From: Cordia subcordata
Taxonomy: Eukaryota > Streptophyta > Magnoliopsida > Boraginales > Cordiaceae
Reading direction: 5' to 3'
DNA: 64,000 nucleotides
Assembly: GCA_028554755.1 (NCBI GenBank)
Contig: JAPTOF010000004.1
Location: 4,202,501 to 4,266,500, forward strand
Part shown: piece by piece, positions 37,215-49,320 of the stretch
How positions within the stretch are numbered: position 1 is the stretch's first letter
Layout of the letters: each line of letters begins with the position of its first letter
Position numbers and translations under genes: made by a program
The notes under the pieces: generated by a model
What the model was told of the DNA's origin: nothing
Seen by the model: the letters and a program-made list of their open reading frames with translations, nothing else
Database searches by the model: none

Positions 37215-38296
37215 TATCTAACCGTTTGAAGATTATCAGAAAGATGTTGGTTGAGTTGCTGTGCTTCTCTCTTTTACTAGTAGGGGTATCTTGTAAAGAG
37301 AGTTGAGACAGATGGAAAACCAAAAAAGACCATTTAGTTGTTTAGCTCCAGACACTATTTTATGGGTTTCTTTTTTCCTCGGTTGCACTTTGAAATGCTG
37401 GAATGGATGAAGTCTGACCTCTTTTCATTTAGTACTCGTTTAGAGTAGATATCATGAAGTTATGAAAAAGTCTCCCATTTGGTCAACAGGCATGTATGTG
37501 GGGCCCATCTATGTATTAGCTAGCTGAACATTCGATCAGCCAGATGGGAGACTTTCCCTGAAATTTATTTCTGCCTGGTACCTTGCACCACCCAAGTGCA
37601 AAGTCACTGTGTGTGCTCAGTGAATTTTTCAGCCAATGATCAGCTGTTCGTCGCTCTTATATTTTCTGTAAACAGCTTCGGGTTATTAAGAAGTGAACCT
37701 CAGGTGGATGAAAAATGTTTTTGCCCGTTTCTTTTTAGGGGTCTGAGGTTCAGGTCAGGACTGGCGCCAAGGCCAAGGGGTACAGGGTACTGAGATGGTC
37801 TATCCATCAAACTGCATACTCTACTAAGTTGTTTAAGCGAGAGTAGCATGAAGCCACACCATTACCTATGAAGAAGTTCCATCAAATCTAAAACACCAGT
37901 ATCAAACATTGTAAATCAGCAAGTTACTTATCAAAGCATGTCATGCGTTATATGAATTCTAGTTTAGTGGCCATGGACACATACTCTACGATTGATCCAC
38001 ATGCTCGGATTGCTCGACCCTGCTAAACCTGAAACTCATCTGTATCCACTAATGGAACCATTTATAGCATTTGCCTTTATGGTAAACAAGTGCACATACT
38101 TCGTCGGTATCTAAACATCAGAAGACTGACCTGTGTAGTCCTTTCGGAGTTTTCTTATTGATGTTTGATCTCTCTTCAGTCTTCACGATCGTGACATGTT
38201 ACTTACAGTGTAAGGTAGAAGAAAAAGATGGAATGTGCAGCCCGAACAAAGTAATTAAATTAAAGAATAATCATATGATCAACGTCACTGGAGTAA
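37215..38296. other. convergent 3' intergenic region after SUMO
   Basis: 3' untranslated sequence of SUMO and of the minus-strand gene ending at 38297. No gene, RNA or repeat was recognised. Confidence 0.5.
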
Positions 38297-41200
38297 CTAG
38301 AATACCCATCTCGGAGAGGTATTTGCTGCACTTGGACGGGTCCGGGTCGGTTTGTCACTGGAGCTCCTTTTCTTCATGATTGAAGCTACGGTTGGACTGT
38401 AGTAGTCATTACTTCTTTGGGAAGTTGCACCTTGGGAATACACCTTTCTTCCCTGCATTAAGCTTCTCTGTTTTTCGGATGTTGTCCTATGGGCAGCCGG
38501 ATTTTTGGGTACTGGGCCCCATCTGTTGTAGTTGACGCAGCTTTGGCTCCTACCCACATATTGAAATCTTCCCTCCCTGGGGCTCGGATAATTACGGCTT
38601 TCAGCTGTCTCTGCAGAATACATGGTAGTTTCTCCCTCGCTACTATACTCATGCTGCATGCCAAGAACCTCAATAGGAGGTGAACTTGATTGGACCTCAC
38701 TTTGTGCCCCATTTACGGATCCTGTTGACTCAGCATCTACCATGGGGCCAGACTGTCCAGTGTAACTGGATCGTTCTCTAAGGGGCTGCTTTGATGGAGG
38801 TTCCTTAACGCATATTTCATCAGAGCTTGGTGGAACCTTTTCTGCAGGCTGCCGAGAGATCGTAGATCTAGCGATCCTTGGCGGAAAGTTAATATCCAAT
38901 AGCTGGATTTGAGCAGTTTCCTTCTTCCTTACTGATGAAGCTAACGTAGGTGACTTGTAAATTTCAGGGGTTGGAATCCCCTGTATGTGAGTGGCAGCTG
39001 GTGGATTAGAAGTTACATGTCTATCTTCTGGAGTATCGGCAATAGCTGAAGAACTTGGACCAGGCTGCTCTCTAAGTTTTGACGCTGTACGCAATGATGT
39101 CATAGTTTCCTCATTTTTATCTTCTGTCGACTTAAAAACTTGTCGCATTGTAAAGGAAGCGCAAGAATGATCACTCTTCTGGCCAGTAGACATCAACCGG
39201 ATTATTGGTAACTTGGGTTTGTTAAGTTCATCAAGGTTGCCTTCCCAATGTTGGTTTAACCAATCACAGATAATTGGGATAGGGATACCAAATTGTGTAG
39301 GATGGTCATTTATTGATGATTTTGGTGATGGAGAAATCGAAGAGGAGTTTGTATTTGGGGATGTAGCTAGTTTCATAGGATCACAGACCATAAATGCAAG
39401 ATTTCCATGAAAATCAAAACCGGGGGACCCCGGGCTCCAAGTTATTCCATCAGTAGAGAGCTTGATGAGATTATCAGTGGCTATAATTACCTTGCCTTCA
39501 CCAACCACTAACTCCTTTTTCCCCGTGTACCCTAAAAGGTAAACTACACTACCGAGGTCCAGATTTGGTTTTGAACAGGTTTTCAAGTAGTGAGGCTGGT
39601 GAAGGTGTGGATTTTCATCCAAGGCATCAAGACCTACTATAGTCAGATCAAGCACAGAACTGGTAACAAAAAACCTGCATTTGAATAAATATGTTAGCAA
39701 CAGAAATAAGTCTGGAACTCTGAGTAAGCACGAGCACGTTCATGCAGGCATGGAAGGGAAAAGAATTGAAAGCATGGATTTATATAACAGAAATAGACAG
39801 ATGCAATAATCCGAAAAGTTTAGATGAGAACAATAAACTCCGTCTATGTTACGTAGACAAGTTCTGTATTCTATCAATGTAAATACAAGGAAATGTTTCA
39901 CGGCATCTCTGTTCTGGTAATAGGAAAGTCTGCAAGAGAAGCCGAAAAAAAGTTTGTCAACTAAAGGAATTTAAATTTTTGTCTCATTTTGAAAGGGAAA
40001 ATTAGATAAAGTAGTGGATAATTTCTGACAAATTTTATATATCTTGTGGATAATGGATACAGGAAAATCACTTTCCTAGGAGAACCATTCTCAACTTTAT
40101 TTCCTCTCTATAATTCGTGGAAAGTTTAAAACAACTAAATTTCCTTCCTTTTCCTTTTCCTGATATCCAAAGGATAACAAGAGAAAAGTGCATTAATATA
40201 ACATAATTCTGCTATAAGTTCTATAATATGGTTGACTTTCTGTTGTCATTTATATCTGTCAGTGCCCAAGATCCCCGATCTATTAGTTAATGATAACATT
40301 GTCATTTATCTGGTTCTTTCTTGCACACACGATAGCAATTTGGTTTCGAAATTCATCAACTAATGACTGTCCAAGGCTTGAGCCTTGTTATTTCCAAACA
40401 ATTCACTTTTCTTCATTAATTAGAGTCATCTCATTGTCACAAGTTTTGCATGGATGAGTTATCATACATAAATGAAGATATTTGTGGCATTCTTTATCCC
40501 TGAGAGGCTACAGACCTATTGGACAAAGTGTGAAAAATCTGCAAATAGTGTTTGAATTATTAAGCATGTCCAAAATGGATATTGCACTCCTTGCATTTTT
40601 TTAAATGTGCATTATGTTATCTAGTATCAACTCCCACTAGCTTTTCATAACATATCTACAATTTTAGGTTATGATAAAATGAACATTCTGGAACATTCAT
40701 CATTTTACGTATCCGGTATTCAGCGTCAAGAAACTTTTCAACCCTATGTGTTTCAGTAATGAATATTCATAGTCGTCAGGATCCCCCCAAGTAAGGAACT
40801 AGGTCATACATTAAGACCTCAAACTTCTTACTAGTGTGCGGAAAGGAGACCACTCAAACCACATTAATGCAGCTAGGATGATCACAAGTTAAGCATTAGT
40901 TTAGAGTTTCCAAATGTAGACCATAAATCAATGTGTGTGCAATGTAGCCAAGCTTGTCAGTGGAGTTACTTCATAACTTGTTATTGTCTCTCACATTCTA
41001 CTACATACTACTCGGGAAAGATAAGGAAACAGGAAGGCTTGCTTCATGCTTGAATGGAACTAAAACTAAAGCTTTGGTAACAACAGGAAGGAAAAGAAAG
41101 AATATTTTACTGTAGCAAAGAAGCAAAGCACCGTCTACACCCTACTGTCTATGAAAAGCATCAATGATCATGCAAAGTACCATAAACATTATTAGGAGCT

Positions 41201-42860
41201 AGAAACCATGTCTTCATGACATTTTTAGCTATTGCCACAGGCTACCACAAAATATTGAGCTGCACTTGAATAACATGAATACCGAATACGTCACAGGACT
41301 TTTGCAGGACTTGATCAAGATGTAGTGCAAAAACTCTAGGATGGAAATATAATTTATCAAAAAAAATAAAAAATTAATCTTTTAACCTCAGCTTGATAAT
41401 AGCTATAGCCATAATAAATCAATATATAGCAATAGCTACATACATCAGCCAAATGTGCTTTTTATTTTTATGGTTCGACCGATTCATGATATGATGCTTT
41501 GCATGCTTATCTCCAGTATTCCTTTGTCGGTAACTTAGAACTTCTACTCCACTAAAAGGGAAGTAACACAAGATTAAAGAACTGCTCAGAGACACACACA
41601 AAATATAAAAGGCAGCGAGAGGCATATAGATTACAACATTACATGCCCAAGAAAGGCGGCAACCAGCTATCTAGGTTGCTTCAATCAAGCTTCTCATACA
41701 CGTGAACTCAACCATTACGGCTCTCTTGTTAAATTGAGTAATCAATGCATGAACCTACAACAGAATCTTACATATTTAATATTAAGTCAATGAAAACAAA
41801 ATCTACATCTTTCTTAGTTAAGCAGAGAGAAATGCTTGACCAGGTAATAAGATAGTTGATTACATGTTCTAAATCACTGCCAAGTGCTCCTAGTTTGGCA
41901 AGTCTTTATCAGACCAACCAACTAGCATGATGAATATCGAAAAGACACCTCCAAAACCCACAGAAGCTTGAAGTCAGGAAAATCTAACAGACTAACATGC
42001 AGTAGTTGCTTTTACCCTTCTCTTCATTGAGCTAATTTACAGCTTATCATTACCTCAAGCGGCTTCAGATACTACAATCACTAGATAAACCATCCATAAC
42101 ATACAGTAATTATCTCTATGGTGCTGATTGACTCAACTGAAGCACAAAATGTAACTAACACAAAAGAATATCAAAATCTTTTCGGAAATGCTCTTGCAAA
42201 CTTAAAACTACATTTCAGCAAGAAACTCTTATTAAAAACTACAAATTTCCTCACATGCTAAAACAGTGTGCAATGAACTAACCAAATACAAGCTAGCCCT
42301 AGCTCATACAACCTCCCGCGAATCCCATAAAACACGAAGAATTCTCATTTTCACTTATCAAATTTCGCAGCCCACCACAACTTCTTAACTTGTAGCTTTC
42401 CTCAATTAAAATGGAAAAACCATCAATAAGAAAGAAAAAATAAACAAAACACACAGACACTCTCACACACACAGAGATATAAACACCACATATACACACA
42501 TGAATGCGTGTGTTTCAAATACAAACCTATCACATACTACAAATACAGAAAACACATGCGCACACACAATTATGTTTTATACACTACATATGCAGACCTG
42601 TGAGGGAAGAGGGAAGCAGCGACGCCGTTCTGGAGGCGGATCTCGGCTGCCTCGGCTGCCGTGACGGAAGGGAGGTTAGCGTGAGTGGTGAGTAGGAGGT
42701 TACGGTGGATCAAGAAGCCAGTGCCACGACTGCTTCCGACAGTAATACTAGCCATGGCTGGACCTCTGCCGGACAAAATGCCCGCCTTCGTTCTCTCCGA
42801 CTTTCCTCCTCCTCCTCCGCCGCCGTTACAGAAACACCACGACTCTCTCAAACGCCCCAT
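38297..42860 (-). CDS. trypsin-fold (S1-like) family protein, likely without nucleophile Ser
   Basis: Minus exons are 42598-42860 and 38297-39674 (546 residues), separated by a 2.9-kb intron, with phase 2 closing to Arg88. Residues about 35-190 look like a PA-clan peptidase domain: GTGFLIHRNLLLTTH supplies His60 and SSVLDLTIVGLD supplies Asp97. The expected G-x-S-G-S-P-x-F-D block reads WSPGSPGFDFHG, which puts Pro169 at the nucleophile position; Ser171 is the neighbouring serine of the motif. So the protein may be a pseudoprotease, although Ser171 cannot be excluded by eye. Residues about 200-546 are Ser/Pro/Thr-rich, low complexity and probably disordered, with repeated SSS, PSP and basic runs. 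No signal peptide was seen; exon 1 has a seven-glycine run. I do not assign a function. Confidence 0.86.
39675..42597 (-). other. long intron of the trypsin-fold gene
   Basis: A 2.9-kb intron (donor AG|GTCTGC, acceptor TGCAG) with no long frame and no obvious transposon. CA/TG-rich short repeats lie near 42450-42500. Confidence 0.7.
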
Positions 42861-45718
42861 TTTCGTTTACTTCTTAAATTTTTCTTTTCTATAAAGCTCG
42901 AATTTTTAGATCCCAAAATTCAAAATGCATTTCTTTTCTCCACTCGTATCTACCTCTCTCTATGTGTGCTCGTATGTCAATATAATGTACACACAGATAT
43001 ATAGATATATATATATATGTATATATAATTTGTGTGTGTGACAGTGTGTGTGAAAAGGGCTGCTGTTGATGATGTGACAATGTTATAGGAGTGACGTATA
43101 TAGATATAGATATAGAGAGAAAGAGGGTGTGTTATGGTGTGAGAGAGAGAAATGCTGACAGTGAAATTCTTGAAGTGTTAGATTTACTCTAGATTTTGTT
43201 CGATAACAAAAGCGTAATAAAATTTTCTTTTTGGGTAATTTTAATTAAAAAAAAAGAATGAAAATAGGCATTTTTGGTGTCTTTGTTTTTTTTTTATGTG
43301 TTTTACTTATTTAATTACTAATTTCTTTTCTAGAATACTTAAGGATGCAATATTTATAATTAAGCTTAATCAAAAGAGATCAACAAAAAGAGAAAAGGAG
43401 AAGAATTGGGATCAAACCTTGATTACGATATTCAGGGACATTGTTTATAATTGAATACTAATTAAAAGAGGTCAAAATAAAAGGAAAAATTTTCAAAATG
43501 AAGATTTTACATCTTAAGTAATGAATAAGTATATCTGTTATTTAAAATTGATTATTCCTTTTTTTGGGTAAATTTTAATTATTTTATTGAAATTTAACAT
43601 CTCATATGACAAGCATATGAGTGTTAGAGATAATTAAATAGAGTAGCGACATGAAGCTTCTAACCGCTAACGAAATTCTGTAATCTTAAAGCTTTTAATG
43701 TTTAGAAATCAATCACGAGGAGAAGTACTTCCCAAATTATAAGTGTAATTAGTAAAGCCTCGTACCATAATAAGTAATCAAGCGTCGGTTGATTTCTCTT
43801 TTTGTCGGTTCGTGTATGGTTTTATCACTTTTGGGTATGCTGGTTGATTTCTCCGTCTTTTTCAATAAGTTAGAGAATTCATTCTTTTTTATGGTAAATT
43901 TTGAGTGAATGAATTGACTTTACGATCCTAATTACCAAGTAAGTTAAGACTATCAACTCAAACCAAGAAATTATGATCGAACTCAATTCATAAATATATT
44001 CGATGACAGTAAGTACATTCGATCTCATCTTTTATTATAAAAGAATACTTGAGAACTATCATTTACAACCCAAAAGAAAAAGATAAAAAGGGTGTAAATT
44101 TTTGTTATTCGAGTACAGTGTGTTAGATTTTTGTCATGTTAAAATTTGTCATAATTCTTTTTCAATTTTTAAAGCATAACATACTTCATCCAATCTTTTT
44201 TTTTTTTGGGTGGCCAAAGTTATTGGCGAAAATTGTTAACAGGTATTTGGACAGCTTTCGGGATATCTAAATTTAGGAATTAACAATTTTTCTACTGCAT
44301 TGAGTTCAAACTTCAACAACTTTTGTCAAAGTTGAAAGAAAAGCCTAATCTTTACCTAAAATATTTCTATCAAGAAAAGAAAAAAACAGTTTCAAAATAT
44401 ATACGGGTAGGACAAGAGTGGTTAAAAATAACAAAACAAAAAAAAATGTAGAGTTGGGTTAAAAAAGTGGGATTAAAAAATCTTCTTTTATCAACAATTC
44501 TCTCATGTTGATATGAGAAGATCATTTTAATTATTAAAATATAAATAATATAATTTGGACAATTAATAATATTCAAATTCCAAAAGAAATGGACATTATT
44601 ACACTCCATGGTGGCTCTCTGCTCTTGATAAAAAATGTAGATTTGGGTGTCCAGATCATTCCACGATCCAGGACTGAAAGAAACACGTGTTATAAATAAG
44701 CACAAGAACATAGTTAGGCTGATTGACCCATTTATGAAACTGGCATGAAATCTCGATGGCCATAACTTGCACTGACTATAAACAAATAGAAAACTTTTCC
44801 ATCAGTTGAACTGAAATCAGTTCTCAACTAAAAAATTTGTAGTTAACAAACAAAAATTCATAAGTCAAAGACCAAAATTTTGTAGGTCAAAAACAAAAAT
44901 TTTTACTTATAAATTTTTGTTGTTAACCTATGAATTTTCGTTCGAAAACTACAAATTTTTTAGTTGAATTAATGCCAGTTCAACTGATAGAAGAGTTTTT
45001 CCAAACAAATATATATATAAGAAAAAAGCAAGAGGAATAAGATTTTTGCTCTTTTGCATGGAAAACTACAGCTGAGCACATTGGCTCCAACTTGGGTCAA
45101 CAACAAATTATATGGCTTAAACATTCCACATGTTCAAAGACCCCCCAAAAGAGCGCTTTGAAATTGATTGATACCAACACCTCAAATTCCACTTGATGGT
45201 ACCCAATTGGTTTTATTGCCTGTAAGGTAAGAGTTATTTTGGATGCTTATAAGCATTTTTTTATAAAGAGTTGGAGTGGGGGTGCTTTTTATTTTGACTA
45301 GTTATAAGTCATAAGCACTCAAAATAAGTGCCGCTAAAGAAGAAGTCAGCCTTTTGCAGTTGGTAATACTAACCCATCTTCACGTGTGGACATTACTCTG
45401 GATTGTACTTTGGACGTAGTAAGCGAAAAAGGTAAATTGCAGGAGAAATTTAAATGCAATTAACGTAGATCCAAAAAACAGAGAGAATTATACTCCAACC
45501 AAATGTCTTGAGCTGAATCTCTTTCAATTTTCAAACAATGAAAATGCAAATCTTTTGTAGTCCAATTAATTTTGTTTTCAGTGACTAATACTGCATATTT
45601 TAGTATTTTCAGCAATATCAACTTTTCACAATTGTTCACAGTAACCTACGTTCTCCCGGCGAGTACCGAGTAATATATAATAGTCACATATGTTGCCCTG
45701 AAACCCAGCTCAAGTAGT
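42861..45718. other. intergenic region between trypsin-fold gene and RPB10
   Basis: CT-rich and (TA)n leader-like DNA at 42880-43160 fits the promoter of the minus-strand gene. The rest is AT-rich. A Mutator-like palindromic MITE lies at 44789-45002. Around 45230-45350 there is a short MITE-like palindrome with TGCTTATAAGCA. No gene was seen. Confidence 0.5.
44780..45011. mobile_element. palindromic MITE with 9-base target duplication
   Basis: The element 44789-45002 has arms of about 50 bases that are near-perfect reverse complements (CTACAAATTTTTTAGTTGA in the right arm). AAACAAATA flanks it at 44780-44788 and 45003-45011. A 9-base duplication and long terminal inverted repeats suit a Mutator-like MITE. 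Confidence 0.8.
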
Positions 45719-48700
45719 TCAACTGCCCTCAGATTTCTCCAGAGCTGCCAAAATAGGAAGCACGATGTCAAGCCAAAACCAATGGAGCAAAAAGACACCA
45801 ATGGAACACTTTGCTTCCTCAGTCCACATATTAAGGCACTTTGGCAAAACCACCACTTTCTAATTCAGCAGATATAGCTTACACCAACATATGAAACAAT
45901 AACAAATAGTAAATGGGCATTAAGCTAATTCTATTTTTAAGTATTCTTCAGCGGAAGAAAGAACAAGTAATAAGGTATCATCAGATAAACAATATCGAAC
46001 ACCAAGACCTGAAAACACTCGGGAATATCCAAGTTCATTGTGTTTGACGTTTAAAACTTGATATCACAAGCTTCTAAGTCATCATTTATTTGTTGTACTT
46101 CACAGTTCACAACAGATGAACACCTTGGGCATGTGAAACTGAATAAACCCGATCCCGACGTAATATTGAAATCTGCGATGTTTGGCTTTTTTCCCAAATT
46201 TCTCGACGGCTATCGGTCTATCACCACCATTCACCAAAACCAACATGGATTATGGCCTCTTCAATCATCATACATAACAACAGGATGGTTATCTCTAGAC
46301 ACAGGGAGCACCCCTTGGATATCTAGGGGTTGCAACAAGCTCAAACCCAACACAACTCCATATCCCCTGCCCGTTCCCCACTCACCAAAAGTCAAAATAG
46401 CAGCAGGTAGTTCCCTCAAAATGTACATGCACAGTAGTGGTTGGGTTCAAAGTTATCACACACAAGAAAGAGAGAGATATATATATAGAGAGAGAGGAGG
46501 AGAGAGTACTGTTGTAGTTCAGAAGCTTCTCAATGAGATCAACATGAGTCATTAGCATTCTCCGGCAGCAATAACGAACCAACCCCAACGCATCTGGAGC
46601 ATCCCTGCATATCAGCAACTAGATATAAGCTCTACTTCATTTTCCCACAATGACTATAATCATACATCTATTTTACAGAAGAAAATGGCCTATATATTAA
46701 CCCAAGTTCCATCCCACCAAAAATTACCACCTTACAGAGTTCCCTTTCTTAACCATCAGTTTCAAGGGAGATGTTCAACAGTAAAACCTCAGATTATTCA
46801 ACAAAAAACCAACACAATGTTGAAGTTGTCTCATAGAGAAATGGGGCGTTTGCCTTCTTGGAAAGACATAGATGTACATTGCATATAATCCTCCAAGATA
46901 ATATATATTTTACATGGCTGGATAGTCCTATATGTGCAAACACATTAAAGGAGAGTACCCAGGCAGCCCGAGATCACGAGAATTTCACATTCCAACTTAA
47001 CGAGTCAAGCTAATAGCATAACCGTAAAGATACAAATCCTAAAATTTCAGCTATCTTTGTGAAACCATTAAAGTTTTCAGGTACTTCCCAAATCCAAAAT
47101 CAGGCATTCACCAACAAGTGGACATTTTTGAACTACTCCTCAAATTTGCCCACATCACAAGGATAACACGCTATGCGCTGAAGATTCATTCATCATATAT
47201 CTGAACAACATCAAGACATTAGGAAAAAGAAAATGAAATTTACAGGAGGAAAATTCAAAAAGAAATTCTTAAATTATCTTATTCCATAAACGAACTGAAC
47301 ATTTCAATTATAAGTAGGAGAACAACTAATTGCATTCTCGAATTAACATAAAAGCCAATAAATATAAAGACACACACATATTCACATACACGAATATGAA
47401 GTTCCAAAACCCTTGCTGATGTTTTATAACCCAAAATATACTGGGTAAACATATATTTAAAAGAAAAAAAGAAAAAAATTAAAGAGAAAAGTTCACCCCT
47501 CTATGTAATCAGCTTGGAGAAGATCCAGATATGTGTCCCATTTGTTCCCAATGACCTGAAACATAATAATTAATAATTTTTCCCACGCACGAAAGCTAAA
47601 ACCCTAATGGTCAAAAATGATTTTCATTGCTTTAAAAATCTTTTGGAAATGGTTAACTTATAAAAAGAAAAAAAAAAAGAAAAAAGTGTTGTGAAATGGA
47701 CATTCACAACTTACAAAATTCACTTTTGCTAATAAGTCAACAATTGATGCTATAATTGCTTTGGAATTTGTTATAGCATCCAAAGTTTGAAATTTTGGAG
47801 ATATGCAATCCTTCCATTTAATGCATTGTCTTCTCAAATTTTTGCTATAAAAGGAGATGGATGGTAGAAGCTTGAGATGAAAAAAGAAAGATAGAAATAG
47901 TATATAGAAGAAGTAGTAGAGAAAAGAAGTAGAAACAGGAGTGATATTATATTGTAATAGTAAAGATTTTATTATCCAAGTTATTTTATACCACATTATA
48001 TTTAAGTTATTTTACAACACGTTATCAGCACGATTCTCTGCCGACGAGGAGTCCTGCAAATTATTAAAAGGTGCACGATCCTGCAAAAATTTCGGTAACG
48101 GTTCTTATTTTATTTTTGGTATTACATCATATTTATAGTATAAAGTTTCTTTTTACTATCCTATTTATTTTACATTGCATTTATTCTAGAAATAAAATTT
48201 ATGCTATATTATTTCTTTTAGAATAGATTATTACAATATTTCATCCTTAAAATAATAATGATAAAATAAAATAATAACAAATACCCTAATTTTTCGGAAG
48301 ACCTAATTACCGTGACTTTTGAGGACGTGATAACCTTGACTTTTGGACATGTGATTATGATGACTTAATTTAAAATTAAAAATAAAAAATAAAAAAAAAT
48401 GATGATGACCTCTAAAGACATAAACACTAAAATAGTTATGTAATGATTAATTGTAATAATTATACAACATGTTATTTTGCATCTTATATTATATTATGTC
48501 ATGCTTATAAGTTTTATATACCATATTTGTAACTATGCCTACATGCTTATATTTATTGATTTACAAGTTACATTAGATAAATATATTATTATTTCACTTA
48601 CTAATTTATTTTTGAAATATGCTAGATTTATAATGTCAAATCTCATGAAGCTTGAGTTTGTGGCCCTTGATATTTCTGGAAACAATTATTTATCATGGAT

Positions 48701-49287
48701 CCTAGATGCCGAAATACATCTCAATGCCAAGGATCTTGGAGAAATAATTAAAGAAGGAAATAACGCATCCTTACAGGATCGCACTAAAACATTAATATTC
48801 CTTCGTCATCATCTCCATGAAGGGCTTAAAGCTGAATATCTTACAGTAAAGGATCCACAAATCCTTTGGCAAAATTTGAAGGAAAGATTTGATCATCATA
48901 AAACAGTGATCCTTCCTAAAGCTCGCTACGAGTGGATTCACTGCGATTGCAGGATTTTAAAATCAGAAGTGAGTATAACTCCGCAGTATTTAGAATTACT
49001 TCACAATTGAAATTATGCGGAGAAAAGATCACTGATGAAGACATGTTAGAGAAAACATTCTCTACTTTGCACGCATCTAATATGCTCTTACAACAACAAT
49101 ATAGAGAGCATGGTTTCAAAAAATATTCTGAGCTAGTCTCATGTCTTCTAGTTGCTGAGCAAAATAATGAGCTCTTGATGAAAAACCATCAAACACGACC
49201 AACTGGCTCAGAACCATTTCCTAAAATGAGTGAAATTGCATCTCCTGAGGTGAATGCTACATCATCAAATAATTATGGTCATGGATA

Positions 49288-49320
<33 letters not shown>

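Noticed and set aside
46058..46555. 165-codon frame on the plus strand
   Set aside because: It lies antisense across RPB10 intron 3 and exon 3, with no recognisable motif.
46382..46618. 78-codon frame continuing beyond RPB10 exon 3
   Set aside because: The conserved family sequence ends at NYN; the rest is intron read-through, and the true last exon is at 45719-45744.
47658..47996. 112-codon minus-strand frame
   Set aside because: It is antisense to the 5' LTR of the copia element; the matching frame recurs in part in the 3' LTR.
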